From: Streptomyces cavernae
GTDB lineage: Bacteria > Actinomycetota > Actinomycetes > Streptomycetales > Streptomycetaceae
Direction of reading: 5' to 3'
Assembly: GCF_004023625.1 (NCBI RefSeq)
Contig: NZ_RPDJ01000031.1
Location: 1-64,000 of the forward strand
Length of the DNA: 64,000 nucleotides
In this document: positions 15,868 to 23,650 of the stretch, piece by piece
How the letters are laid out: every line of letters starts with the position of its first letter
How positions within the stretch are numbered: the stretch's first letter is position 1
Position numbers and translations under genes: made by a program
Notes under the pieces: model-generated
What the model saw: only the letters and a program-made list of their open reading frames with translations
What the model was told of the DNA's origin: nothing
Databases searched by the model: none

Positions 15868-17880
15868 ATGCCCACCCCCCACCTGGACCTGCCCGCCACC
15901 GACCGGGTCCTGTCACCGCGCACCGGCTGGACCCGCGCCCACTGGGAGGTACTCGCCGACCGACTGCTCGACGCGTTGGAGCCTTATGCGACGCCAGGCC
16001 TGGCGCAGTACCGGCTTCCCGGCCGCGGCTCCCTCGCGGGAGTGGCGACGGACGGGCTGGAGGGCTACGCCCATTCCTTCCTGCTGGCCGCCTTCCGGAT
16101 CGCCGGGGCGGGCGGGGACGTCGATCCCCGTCTGGTGGAGCGTTACGCGCGGGGCCTGGCGGCCGGCACCGACCGGGACAGCGGGGAGGCGTGGCCCCAA
16201 CTCACCGACCGGTCCCCGCAGATGGAGCACGCCGCCTCGATCGCGCTCGCGCTGCACGAAACCCGGCCGTGGATCTGGAACGCGCTGGACGGCGAGGTCC
16301 GGGAACGGGTCGTGGACTGGCTGTGGGGCTTCGTGGGCCGCCGCGCCCACGACGACGGCACCCGGCTGTGCCAGGTGGTGGCGGAGCAGTTCCTCGCCTC
16401 CGTGGGCGGCCCCCACCGCCAGGAGGACATCGACGGCGGGCTCGACCGTATCGAGGACTGGTACGCCGGCGACGGCTGGTACCGCGACGGCGACACCCGT
16501 GCCTTCGACCACACCAACGCCTGGGCCTTCCACCTCTACCCGTTGCTGTGGTCCCGGATGGCGGGTGCCGCCGCGGCCGGCGCGCGGTCCGCCCGCTACC
16601 GCGAGCGGCTGGCCCGGTTCCTCGGCTCGTACGCGCGGTTCTTCGGCTCCGACGGGGCACCCGTGCACTTCGGGCACGGCCTGACGTACCGGATGGCCGT
16701 GGTGGCACCGGTCTGGCTGGGCGCGCTGATGGACTGCACACCGCTCGCGCCGGGGCTCACCCGGCGGCTCGCCTCCGGGACGGCCCGGCACTTCGTGGAG
16801 CGCGGGGTGCCGGACGAGCGGGGGCTGCTACCGCTCGGCTGGTACGGCACGTTCCTGCCGACGATCCGGCCGGAGATGGGCCCGGCCGCGCCGTACACGG
16901 CGGGCAAGGCGTTCCTCGGCCTGTTACTTCCGGCGGAGCATCCGGTGTGGACCGAGCGTGAACTGCCGCTCCCCGTCGAGGAGTCGGACCAGTACATGGC
17001 CCTGCCGGCGCCCGGCTGGCTGCTGCACGGCACGCGGGACGACGGCATCGTGCGCCTGGTCAACCACGGCAGCGAACGCGGGAGCGGCGGCACCGGCGGC
17101 GGCCAGGGTGATCCGGCCGAGGCCACGGCCGGGGCCATGCCCTTCCTCGACGACCCGCACTACGCCAAGTTCGGCTATTCCACGGCGACCGCGCCCGATG
17201 CCGCGGGCCATGGCCGGGCGCCCGGGATCGACGGCCATCTGGCGCTGCTCTCGTGGGACGGCACCGCCTCGCGCCGGACGGGGATCCGTCCGCTGGCGTG
17301 CTCCGGCCGCACGGCGACCTCCCGTCATGACGCTCAACTCATGGAGACGGGCGAGGAGTTACCGGTCCTCACGACGAGCGTGCTGCACGGGCCGTGGGAG
17401 ATCCGGGTGCACCGGGTGTGCGTCCCCGCGGGAGTGGGTCTGCGCGAGGGTGGTTACGCGGTCGCCGACGACCGTCCGGTCGCGGCCGGCCAGGGCCCCG
17501 GCTGGGCACTGGTCCGCACGGGCGACGGGCTGACGAGCGTGGTCGTAGGGCTGCACGGCTGGGACGAGGAGACGGGCATGGCCCACGAGACCGACGCCAG
17601 CGCCTTCGGCGCGCACTCGGCCACACCGTATCTGCGGTGCGCCGCCGGTCACCCCGCCGGGGTGTACGTGTCGCTGGTCGCCCTGACCCGGGACGCCGTC
17701 AATCCGCGGGCGCTGCGTGAGTCCGTGGTCTGCTCGACGGTGGGCGACGACGTCCACATCGCCTTCCCGGACGGCGAGTCGGTCACCGTACGAGCGGATC
17801 GCGGGACCGACGGGGACGGCGGAAACGGTGGCTTCGTACGGTGGACGCACCGGAACCGGCCGGCAGCCGGCGCGCCCTAG
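15868..17880 (+). CDS. DUF2264-domain protein (putative carbohydrate-active enzyme)
   Basis: 670-aa cytosolic protein of the DUF2264 family. The N-terminal two thirds look like an alpha/alpha-toroid as in unsaturated glucuronyl or rhamnogalacturonyl hydrolases (YAGDGWYRDGDTRAFDHTNA, VHFGHGLTYRMAV); the C-terminal part is beta-rich. The ATG follows GGAAG by 9 nt. No signal peptide, so it would act on imported oligosaccharides. The TAG stop is the end of the CTAG terminus of a MITE-like repeat, so the final residues may have been altered when the repeat inserted. Confidence 0.8.
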   Translation: MPTPHLDLPATDRVLSPRTGWTRAHWEVLADRLLDALEPYATPGLAQYRLPGRGSLAGVATDGLEGYAHSFLLAAFRIAGAGGDVDPRLVERYARGLAAGTDRDSGEAWPQLTDRSPQMEHAASIALALHETRPWIWNALDGEVRERVVDWLWGFVGRRAHDDGTRLCQVVAEQFLASVGGPHRQEDIDGGLDRIEDWYAGDGWYRDGDTRAFDHTNAWAFHLYPLLWSRMAGAAAAGARSARYRERLARFLGSYARFFGSDGAPVHFGHGLTYRMAVVAPVWLGALMDCTPLAPGLTRRLASGTARHFVERGVPDERGLLPLGWYGTFLPTIRPEMGPAAPYTAGKAFLGLLLPAEHPVWTERELPLPVEESDQYMALPAPGWLLHGTRDDGIVRLVNHGSERGSGGTGGGQGDPAEATAGAMPFLDDPHYAKFGYSTATAPDAAGHGRAPGIDGHLALLSWDGTASRRTGIRPLACSGRTATSRHDAQLMETGEELPVLTTSVLHGPWEIRVHRVCVPAGVGLREGGYAVADDRPVAAGQGPGWALVRTGDGLTSVVVGLHGWDEETGMAHETDASAFGAHSATPYLRCAAGHPAGVYVSLVALTRDAVNPRALRESVVCSTVGDDVHIAFPDGESVTVRADRGTDGDGGNGGFVRWTHRNRPAAGAP

Positions 17881-18174
17881 TGGCCCGGCAGGCAACGTTT
17901 GCCCGGTAAGGAGCGACGTCATGGGGTCCCCCTGCTCATGGGGGTCCCCCCGCTCGAGCGCAGCCGAGAATGGGGGAGAAGTCGAGAGCTTGGGGGAGCG
18001 TGCTCTGGGGGTACCCCCGGCCGGAGGCTGGGGGGAGTGCCGGGCGGAAGTCCTCGTACTGGACGTACTTGGGCTTTCGGCCGGTGCGGCGAGTGGGGGT
18101 ACCCCCTGCTCGAAGAGCTTGGGGGAGCGTGCCGGGCGTCGCGACGGGGCGAACGTTGCCTGTCGGGGCACTAG
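17877..18174 (+). mobile_element. MITE-like repeat, copy 1 (298 bp, terminal inverted repeats)
   Basis: Non-coding element bounded by CTAG at both ends. The outer 28 nt are inverted repeats matching at 25 of 28 positions, sharing the core CAGGCAACGTT. The interior holds smaller palindromes of the GGGGGTACCCCC type and stretches matching the inverted copy at 46631-46853. It has no ORF of its own and occupies the first two thirds of the gap between the convergent DUF2264 and GAF genes. The left CTAG forms the TAG stop of the DUF2264 gene. Confidence 0.75.
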
Positions 18175-18333
18175 TAGGACTCCGTGAGGTCGCACTGACC
18201 TGCGACGATAGTGATCTCGCGGCAGGTGGCCCAGTGCCCCGCCGGACCAGTTCCCGCAGCTCGGTGCCGCGGGCCGGGCTGCCGGTCGGCAAGGCCGACG
18301 GCAACAGCCCCGAACCTCACGGAGTCCTACTAG
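18171..18333. mobile_element. Second MITE-like repeat (163 bp) abutting the first
   Basis: Perfect 20-nt terminal inverted repeats beginning CTAGTAGGACTCCGTGAGG. It shares the CTAG at 18171-18174 with the preceding element. Its right CTAG (18330-18333) supplies the TAG stop of the minus-strand GAF gene. No coding capacity and no second copy in this window. Confidence 0.65.
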
Positions 18334-18884
18334 AAAAGCCCCTCTTCCTCCCGCCGTTGGATCCGCTCCATCAGCTCCGCCGCCATCGCCTTGATGGTCT
18401 CCAGACCCGCCAGGCCCCAGGGACGCGGTTCGACGTCCAGGGCGCAGACCGTGCCGAGTACGACTCCGGTGCGGTCGATGAGCGGGGCGCCCAGATAGGA
18501 GCGGACGCCGAGGCCGTCGACAATCGGGTTTCCGGCGAACCGCGGGTAGTCACGGACGTCCTCCAGGACCAGGGCCTTGCCGCGGACCACCACATGGGGG
18601 CAGAAGCCGTGGTCGCGGGCGAGCCGGCGGCCCGGTGCCGTGCGGGCGCCGTCCGTGGCGGGGGTGTGCAGGCCGGCGAAGAACTGCCCCTCCTCGTCGA
18701 GGAAGTTGACCATCGCGTACGGGGTGGCGGAGACCTCGGCGAGCCGGTCGGCGAAGGCGTCGAGGACGGGTTCGGGCCGCTCCCCCAGCCCCAGCACGCG
18801 CAGTCTCCTTACCCGGGCGGGCGCCTGGGTGTCTTCCGGGGTCAGCAGCAGACGACCTGCCGGGCGCGGCGGGCCGTAGCTCAT
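18330..18884 (-). CDS. GAF-domain protein of the conservon
   Basis: 184 aa. A single GAF domain covers about residues 40-175 (ATPYAMVNFLDEEGQFFAGL, DHGFCPHVVV, SYLGAPLIDRTGVVLGTVCA). The ATG overlaps the GTPase gene stop by ATGA. Conservons often end with a cytochrome P450; here a small-molecule or redox-sensing GAF protein occupies that place. The start at MSYGPPRP is chosen over a longer frame for the coupling. The stop codon is contributed by the adjoining repeat. Confidence 0.88.
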   Translation of the reverse strand: MSYGPPRPAGRLLLTPEDTQAPARVRRLRVLGLGERPEPVLDAFADRLAEVSATPYAMVNFLDEEGQFFAGLHTPATDGARTAPGRRLARDHGFCPHVVVRGKALVLEDVRDYPRFAGNPIVDGLGVRSYLGAPLIDRTGVVLGTVCALDVEPRPWGLAGLETIKAMAAELMERIQRREEEGLF

Positions 18885-19480
18885 GTGTGGGCTCCATGGC
18901 TCGGGGCGGGGGCGGGCGCGTAGGCGATGAGGTGTCGTACCAGGGTCAGCAGGGTCTGTACGCCGGAGCTGGAGATCCGGGCGTCGCAGCGCACGATGGG
19001 GATCGCGGGGTCCAGGTCGATGGCCGCACGCACCTCCTCCGGGTCGTAGCGGAAGGAGCCGTCGAACTCGTTGATCGCGACGATGAAGCCGAGACCGCGT
19101 TGTTCGAAGAAGTCGACGGCCGCGAAACAGTCCTCGAGACGGCGGGTGTCGACGAGGACCACCGCGCCGAGGGCCCCCTCGGACAGTTCGTCCCACATGA
19201 ACCAGAACCGCTGCTGGCCGGGCGTCCCGAACAGATACAGGACGTGTCGCTGATCGAGGGTGATTCGGCCGAAGTCCATGGCGACGGTCGTCTCGACCTT
19301 GTTCTCGACCCCGTCCAGGCTGTCGGTGGCGGCGCTCGCCGTGGTGAGCAACTCCTCCGTGCTCAGCGGCGCGATCTCGCTCACCGCTCCGACGAAGGTC
19401 GTCTTGCCGACCCCGAACCCTCCCGCCACCAGGATCTTGAGCGCCGTGGGGAAGGGGTCAGAGCTGTCGTCGTAGTCCAT
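18881..19480 (-). CDS. cvnD: Conservon small GTPase (CvnD-type)
   Basis: 199-aa Ras/MglA-like GTP-binding protein. P-loop GGFGVGKTTFVG, switch II region LFGTPGQQRFWFMWDEL and base-recognition region AINEFDG. Expected to work on the membrane with the CvnA-C proteins as a G-protein-coupled-like complex. It overlaps cvnC by 23 nt and the GAF gene by 4 nt. Confidence 0.95.
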   Translation of the reverse strand: MDYDDSSDPFPTALKILVAGGFGVGKTTFVGAVSEIAPLSTEELLTTASAATDSLDGVENKVETTVAMDFGRITLDQRHVLYLFGTPGQQRFWFMWDELSEGALGAVVLVDTRRLEDCFAAVDFFEQRGLGFIVAINEFDGSFRYDPEEVRAAIDLDPAIPIVRCDARISSSGVQTLLTLVRHLIAYAPAPAPSHGAHT

Positions 19481-19835
19481 CGAGCACTGCCTCCAGCAGA
19501 GACCGGTCAGTGGGGATGTCGTGATAGGCGGGCGGCTTGGTGCTGAGGGCGCCGCAGTCGAGCAGGTCGGACAGCAACACCTTGGTGACCGCGGCGGGCA
19601 GCCTCAGCTGGGCGGCGACCTCGGCCACCGAGACGGGCACATGGCACAGATCGAGGGCATGCGCGTGTTCGGGGCCGAGGTAGTCCATGGGTGCCGCGCC
19701 GGTCGACATCACCTGCGACATGAGGTCGAGGGCGCTCGTCGGCCGGGTGCGGCCGTTGCTGACCGTGTAGGGGCGTACCAGCCGGCCGGCGGCGGCGTCG
19801 AGCCAGGGCTCGTCGCCGGTCGCGGTCGCGCTCAA
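19458..19835 (-). CDS. cvnC: Conservon DUF742 protein (CvnC-type)
   Basis: 125-aa DUF742 protein with a winged-helix-like C-terminal half. Markers: RLVRPYTVSNGRTRP, LDLCHVPVSVAEVAAQL and VKVLLSDLLDCGAL. The TTG start overlaps the cvnB stop as TTGA, so it is translationally coupled. In conservons this protein bridges the kinase-like and GTPase components. Confidence 0.94.
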   Translation of the reverse strand: MSATATGDEPWLDAAAGRLVRPYTVSNGRTRPTSALDLMSQVMSTGAAPMDYLGPEHAHALDLCHVPVSVAEVAAQLRLPAAVTKVLLSDLLDCGALSTKPPAYHDIPTDRSLLEAVLDGLRRQL

Positions 19836-20263
19836 GGCCTGGTCGCCGAGGATTCGGTGGGCTGCCGGGGTGCGGTCGTCAGATACGGCCGGACGCTCTT
19901 GACCAGCATGGCCATCTCATAGCCGAGCACCGCGGCGTCGGCCTCGCGGCCGGCGAGCACGGCGAGGCAGGTACCGGAGCCCGCGGTGGTGACGAACAGC
20001 AGGGTGGAGTCCAGTTCGACCACGACCTGGCGCACCTCTCCCCCGTCACCGAAGCGGATGCCGGCGCTGCGGCCGAGGGAGTAGAGCCCGGAGGCGAGGG
20101 CCGCCATGTGGTCGGCGCTGTCGGGGTCGAGGCCGTGCACCGACTTCACCAGCCCGTCGCAGGAGAGCAGGACGGCACTGTGGGTGTGCGGCACCCGCTG
20201 GACGAGGCCGCTCATCAGCCAGTCGAGATCTGATACCTGAGCGGTCGGCGCATCGCTCGCCAT
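19832..20263 (-). CDS. cvnB: Conservon roadblock/LC7 protein (CvnB-type)
   Basis: 143-aa roadblock/LC7 protein. Typical features are LDWLMSGLVQRVPHTHSAVL, DGLVKSVHGL and the closing GYEMAMLVKSVRPYL. Family members serve as GTPase-activating or scaffolding partners of the MglA-like GTPase. The start ATG is inferred from the conserved domain; the larger overlapping frame upstream lies antisense-free within cvnA's shadow and is not used. It lies 68 nt after the cvnA stop. Confidence 0.94.
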   Translation of the reverse strand: MASDAPTAQVSDLDWLMSGLVQRVPHTHSAVLLSCDGLVKSVHGLDPDSADHMAALASGLYSLGRSAGIRFGDGGEVRQVVVELDSTLLFVTTAGSGTCLAVLAGREADAAVLGYEMAMLVKSVRPYLTTAPRQPTESSATRP

Positions 20264-20331
20264 GGTGGATCGACTCCTTGGGATACGAAGGTCCGCGTGG
20301 TCTGCGGGGTCTGCGGGGGCGGAGTGGAGGG

Positions 20332-22467
20332 TCATCGGGCCGGGCCGGTTTCGTCGTGCGGGGCGGTGAGGCCGTGCCCTGGCGTGAGGTCGTGCCTGCC
20401 CGTCAGGTCGTGGTCGTGCCGGCCTGTGAGGTCGTGCGGGCCCGTCGGGTCGTGGTCGTGCCGGCCCGTGAGGTCGTGCGGGCCCGTGAGGTCGTGCCTG
20501 CCCGTCAGGTCGTGGTCGTGCCGGCCCGTGAGGTCGTGCGGGGAGGCTGCCGGCTGTGCCTCGGCGAGGCCGATGCCGCGCTGGAACGCCGCCATCAGGC
20601 CCGGGTCGTGGACGACGAGGGCGTCGTCCTCCGGGCGCGACAGGGGGCCGCTGCGCAACTGGGGCGCCAGGTGTTCCTGGGCGCGCCGCCTCGGCAGCGG
20701 GGGCTTGTCCGTGGCGTCGTGCACCGCTGTGTTGCGCGGCAGCAGGAGCATGCCCGCGTTCTCGGCCGCGACCCGCCGGTCCTCGGGGCGGACGCCGGGG
20801 GTGGCCGCCGCCGGATTGGGCCGCGGCTGCCCCGCTCCGCGTCGGGGCAGCGGTGCGGGGCGGGACCCGTCCGCCTGCGACGGTACGGCCCGCCGGGGAC
20901 CGGGTGCGTCGCCGTGGGTATCCCGCGTCACGACGCGCCCCGCCAGGGGCTTGTGAGCTTGACCAGTGAGGGGGGCGGCCCTGACGGTGCGGGTACGCGT
21001 CTCGGCCTGGGGCCGCTGCCCGGGCTCGGCACGATGCCCTGCCTCGGCCCTCTGCCCGGCTTCGGTTCGCTGCCCGGCTTCCGCCCACTGCCCGGCTTCG
21101 GCACGTTTCCGGGGCTCGGCCCGCTGCCCGGATTCGAGCCGCCGCTCCGCCTCGGGCCGTTTCCCGGGCTCGGGCCGCTGCCGGGCCTCGGGCCGCTGCT
21201 GTGGATCGGGCCGCTGCTGTGGCTCCGGATGATTCCCCGGCTCCGGGCCCTCCCACGACGCGGCGCCGAGGAGTTCCTGGGGCAGGACCAGGACGGCCTG
21301 GATGCCGCCGTAGATGTTGGACTGCAGCCGCACCGCGATCCCGTGCCGGCGTGCCAGTTGCGACACCACGAAAAGCCCGATCCGTCCGTCCTGCAGCAGA
21401 CTGGCGACGTTGACCTGGTCGGGGTCGGCGAGCAAGGCGTTCATCCGGTGCTGCTCGTCGACCGGCATGCCGAGCCCGCGGTCCTCGACCTCGACGGCCA
21501 GCCCCGAGGTGACCAGGTTGGTGCGCAGCAGGACGTGCGTGTGCGGGGCGGAGAACACCGTGGCGTTCTCGACGAGTTCGGCGAGCAGGTGGATGACGTC
21601 GGCGACCGCGTGCCCGCGCAGGGTGCCCTCGATCGGTGGTACGAGTTTGACGCGCGAGTACTGCTCGACCTCGGCGGTGGCCGCACGCAGGACCTCCGTC
21701 ATGGAGACCGGGTTGCTCCACTGCCGACGTGAGACGGCGCCGCCGAGCACGGCGAGGTTCTCGGCGTGGCGCCGGGTGCGGGTGGCCAGGTGGTCCACGT
21801 GGAAGAGGCCCTTGAGCAGATCGGGGTCCTCGATCCCGTTCTCCAGCTCGTCGAGGATCAGGATCTCGCGGTGCACGAGCGACTGCAGTCGCCGGGCGAG
21901 ATTGACGAAGACCTCGACCTTCTGTTCGTTGCCCACCCGGCTGGACAGCTGCGCGGCCTGGACGACGGCGCTGACGGCGGTGTCGTGGGCGCGCGCCAGG
22001 TCGTCGGCGAGCAGGTCGAACTCGTCGGCATGGGGACCGGGTGCGGCGCGCGGTGCGCGTACCGGGGGTCCCTCGCCGTGGCGCAGCGCCTCCACCAGGG
22101 CCAGCAGGTCGGCCTGACCGCGGCTGGTGGTGCGGCGCAGCTCGCCGACGCGGTCGCGTACGGACCTCGCGGCCCGGTCGGCGGCGAACGCGGCGATGAG
22201 GATGCCCGCGAGGGTGACGCCGAGCGCTCCGGAGAGGACGGCCCACAGGGTCGGGCTCGGCCGGTCCGGCGTGGTCGAGCGCACGATGAAGAGGACGGCG
22301 GCGCAGGCGCTGAGGGCGACCGCGACGGGCGGCAGGACAGCGATGCGCAGCAGTTGCGGACGTATGTGCGTCTCGGGGAGCGCGGAGGTGGTGCGGACGA
22401 CCGGTCGACCGTGGCGGCCGCCCTCCCGGCGGTCTGCTCGGGCGGCCGGTGCGCGAAGGTGAGACAT
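20332..22467 (-). CDS. cvnA: Conservon sensor-like histidine kinase (CvnA-type) with repeat-rich tail
   Basis: 711 aa. Two membrane segments (about residues 40-65 and 72-98), a nitrate/iron-sensor-like region, then an HATPase domain with N-box LAELVENATVFS, DRGLGM and GRIGLFVVSQLARRHG ending near residue 400. The C-terminal ~300 residues are disordered. They hold one block of PEA-xQR units (coding 21000-21230) and, at the very end, a block of HDLTGRH units (20345-20545). The catalytic core looks intact; the tail is longer than usual for CvnA. First gene of the five-gene conservon. Confidence 0.93.
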   Translation of the reverse strand: MSHLRAPAARADRREGGRHGRPVVRTTSALPETHIRPQLLRIAVLPPVAVALSACAAVLFIVRSTTPDRPSPTLWAVLSGALGVTLAGILIAAFAADRAARSVRDRVGELRRTTSRGQADLLALVEALRHGEGPPVRAPRAAPGPHADEFDLLADDLARAHDTAVSAVVQAAQLSSRVGNEQKVEVFVNLARRLQSLVHREILILDELENGIEDPDLLKGLFHVDHLATRTRRHAENLAVLGGAVSRRQWSNPVSMTEVLRAATAEVEQYSRVKLVPPIEGTLRGHAVADVIHLLAELVENATVFSAPHTHVLLRTNLVTSGLAVEVEDRGLGMPVDEQHRMNALLADPDQVNVASLLQDGRIGLFVVSQLARRHGIAVRLQSNIYGGIQAVLVLPQELLGAASWEGPEPGNHPEPQQRPDPQQRPEARQRPEPGKRPEAERRLESGQRAEPRKRAEAGQWAEAGQRTEAGQRAEAGHRAEPGQRPQAETRTRTVRAAPLTGQAHKPLAGRVVTRDTHGDAPGPRRAVPSQADGSRPAPLPRRGAGQPRPNPAAATPGVRPEDRRVAAENAGMLLLPRNTAVHDATDKPPLPRRRAQEHLAPQLRSGPLSRPEDDALVVHDPGLMAAFQRGIGLAEAQPAASPHDLTGRHDHDLTGRHDLTGPHDLTGRHDHDPTGPHDLTGRHDHDLTGRHDLTPGHGLTAPHDETGPAR
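20345..20545 (-). repeat. Tandem repeat coding HDLTGRH units at the end of cvnA
   Basis: DNA repeats built on GTGAGGTCGTG and GTCAGGTCGTG keep frame and encode HDLTGRHD and HDLTGPHD in tandem. Units differ by single bases and short spacers, as expected for replication slippage. Confidence 0.8.
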
Positions 22468-23049
22468 CGGGTCCTCGGATACGGGTGTGCGTCGTAGGCG
22501 TGGGGGCGCCCGCCGTGCGCGCGCCTTGGCGCGGCTGGGCGTGCGGCAGCGCGTCGCCGGACGGCGGACCGAAGCACTCGGTCCTGGGTAGTCCGTCGGC
22601 CACTCACCGTAGTCGCCAGAGCATCATGTGCGATGGGCAGTTGCCAAACTCGGGCCGACGGCGTCCCGCTCTGGTATGAGCACTCGTACGACAGACCGAT
22701 AAACCCTTCGGGCGCATGTTCCCGTGACCATCCGAACTGATCAGAGGCGGTCACAATCGGGCAGGCGACGACATCCAGGCGGCCGGGAAGCGGGCCATCA
22801 CGGCCCTCAAGGACTCACCCTTTTGCCTGCTTTTGATCACATGAGCAGTACGGCCCCAGGACTCCCCAGACCCCTCCGCAACGTCACGCGGCGTGGCGAG
22901 AACGGGTACCGTGCGGCGCGACTCCGCCGGGGAGATATCAGTCGTGAGTTCGAAGGGCTGGCCGGTGCACGGAAGGGCGACGCGGTCCGAGGTCTGTCCG
23001 GCATGCGCGTGTCCGCTTGTCCGATCCGGTCACGCGTGCGGCGCTCGGT
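22468..23049. other. Intergenic region upstream of the conservon
   Basis: This 582-nt gap holds the presumed cvnA promoter on the minus strand and the downstream region of the convergent-side small membrane protein. A weak inverted repeat GTGACC (22724) / GGTCAC (22749) is present. No gene, RNA or terminator could be supported. Confidence 0.4.
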
Positions 23050-23595
23050 TCACCCGAGGGACAACAGCATGCGCGCCTGTCCGACGGCCAGCACCGTGCC
23101 GGCGACGAAGAACAGCCCCTGCACGACCGCGGTGACCGGCATGCGCAGGCGCGCGTGCACGAACGCCGACACCCCCAGCGCCAGGGGAACGAGCCAGACG
23201 AGCGCCTGCAACAGGAAGGCGGAGGCGTCGCCTTCCCGCAGGGGCGACGACCCGGGCGGCTCCGAGCGTGACATCCCAATCAGGAACATCACCAGGGCCA
23301 CGCCCGCCAGGGCGAGCGCATCGGCCACGGCGAGCAGCAACGCGAGCGCCACGTCGGCCAGGCGGGAGGGCCTCCGGTCCGCGGAGTCGGCCTCGTCCGC
23401 CTCCGCTTGTAAGGACTCATCCGCGGACAGGGCTTCGTCCACGGACAAGGACTCATCCACGGACAGGGCCTCGTCCACGGACAAGGACTCATCGGCGGAC
23501 AAGGCTTCGTCCACGGATGAGGGCTCGTCCCCGGACGAGCCCTCATCGCCGTGGCGCCCACCATCGCCCTCACGCATTCCCGTCGGCCGGTCCAC
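23050..23595 (-). CDS. Small membrane protein with acidic tandem-repeat N-terminus
   Basis: 181 aa, no recognised family. Residues ~15-65 are acidic repeats of the units SVDEAL and SVDESL. Two to four hydrophobic stretches follow (ADVALALLLAVADALALAGV, FLLQALVWLVPLALGVSAFV, then a C-terminal pair), suggesting a small integral membrane protein with an acidic cytosolic or external arm. A GTG start is used; ATG at 23577 is the alternative. Neither has a good ribosome site. It lies 55 nt downstream of the amidase gene on the same strand and may be co-transcribed. Function unknown. Confidence 0.6.
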   Translation of the reverse strand: MDRPTGMREGDGGRHGDEGSSGDEPSSVDEALSADESLSVDEALSVDESLSVDEALSADESLQAEADEADSADRRPSRLADVALALLLAVADALALAGVALVMFLIGMSRSEPPGSSPLREGDASAFLLQALVWLVPLALGVSAFVHARLRMPVTAVVQGLFFVAGTVLAVGQARMLLSLG

Positions 23596-23650
23596 ACCAC
23601 GACTGCACCACGGAAGACTCGATTCCGCGCCCGCCCGTCGCGAACGCGGC

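Noticed and set aside
20345-20545. Direct repeat array as a possible attachment or regulatory site
   Set aside because: The repeats are multiples of three and continue the cvnA frame to its stop, so they are coding slippage repeats.
19832-22603. 923-aa frame containing the roadblock protein
   Set aside because: All but the last 143 residues is an Arg/Pro-rich shadow of cvnA.
22893-23135. Possible small cysteine-containing protein upstream of the conservon
   Set aside because: Open frame only; no supported start, no homology and antisense overlap with the small membrane protein.
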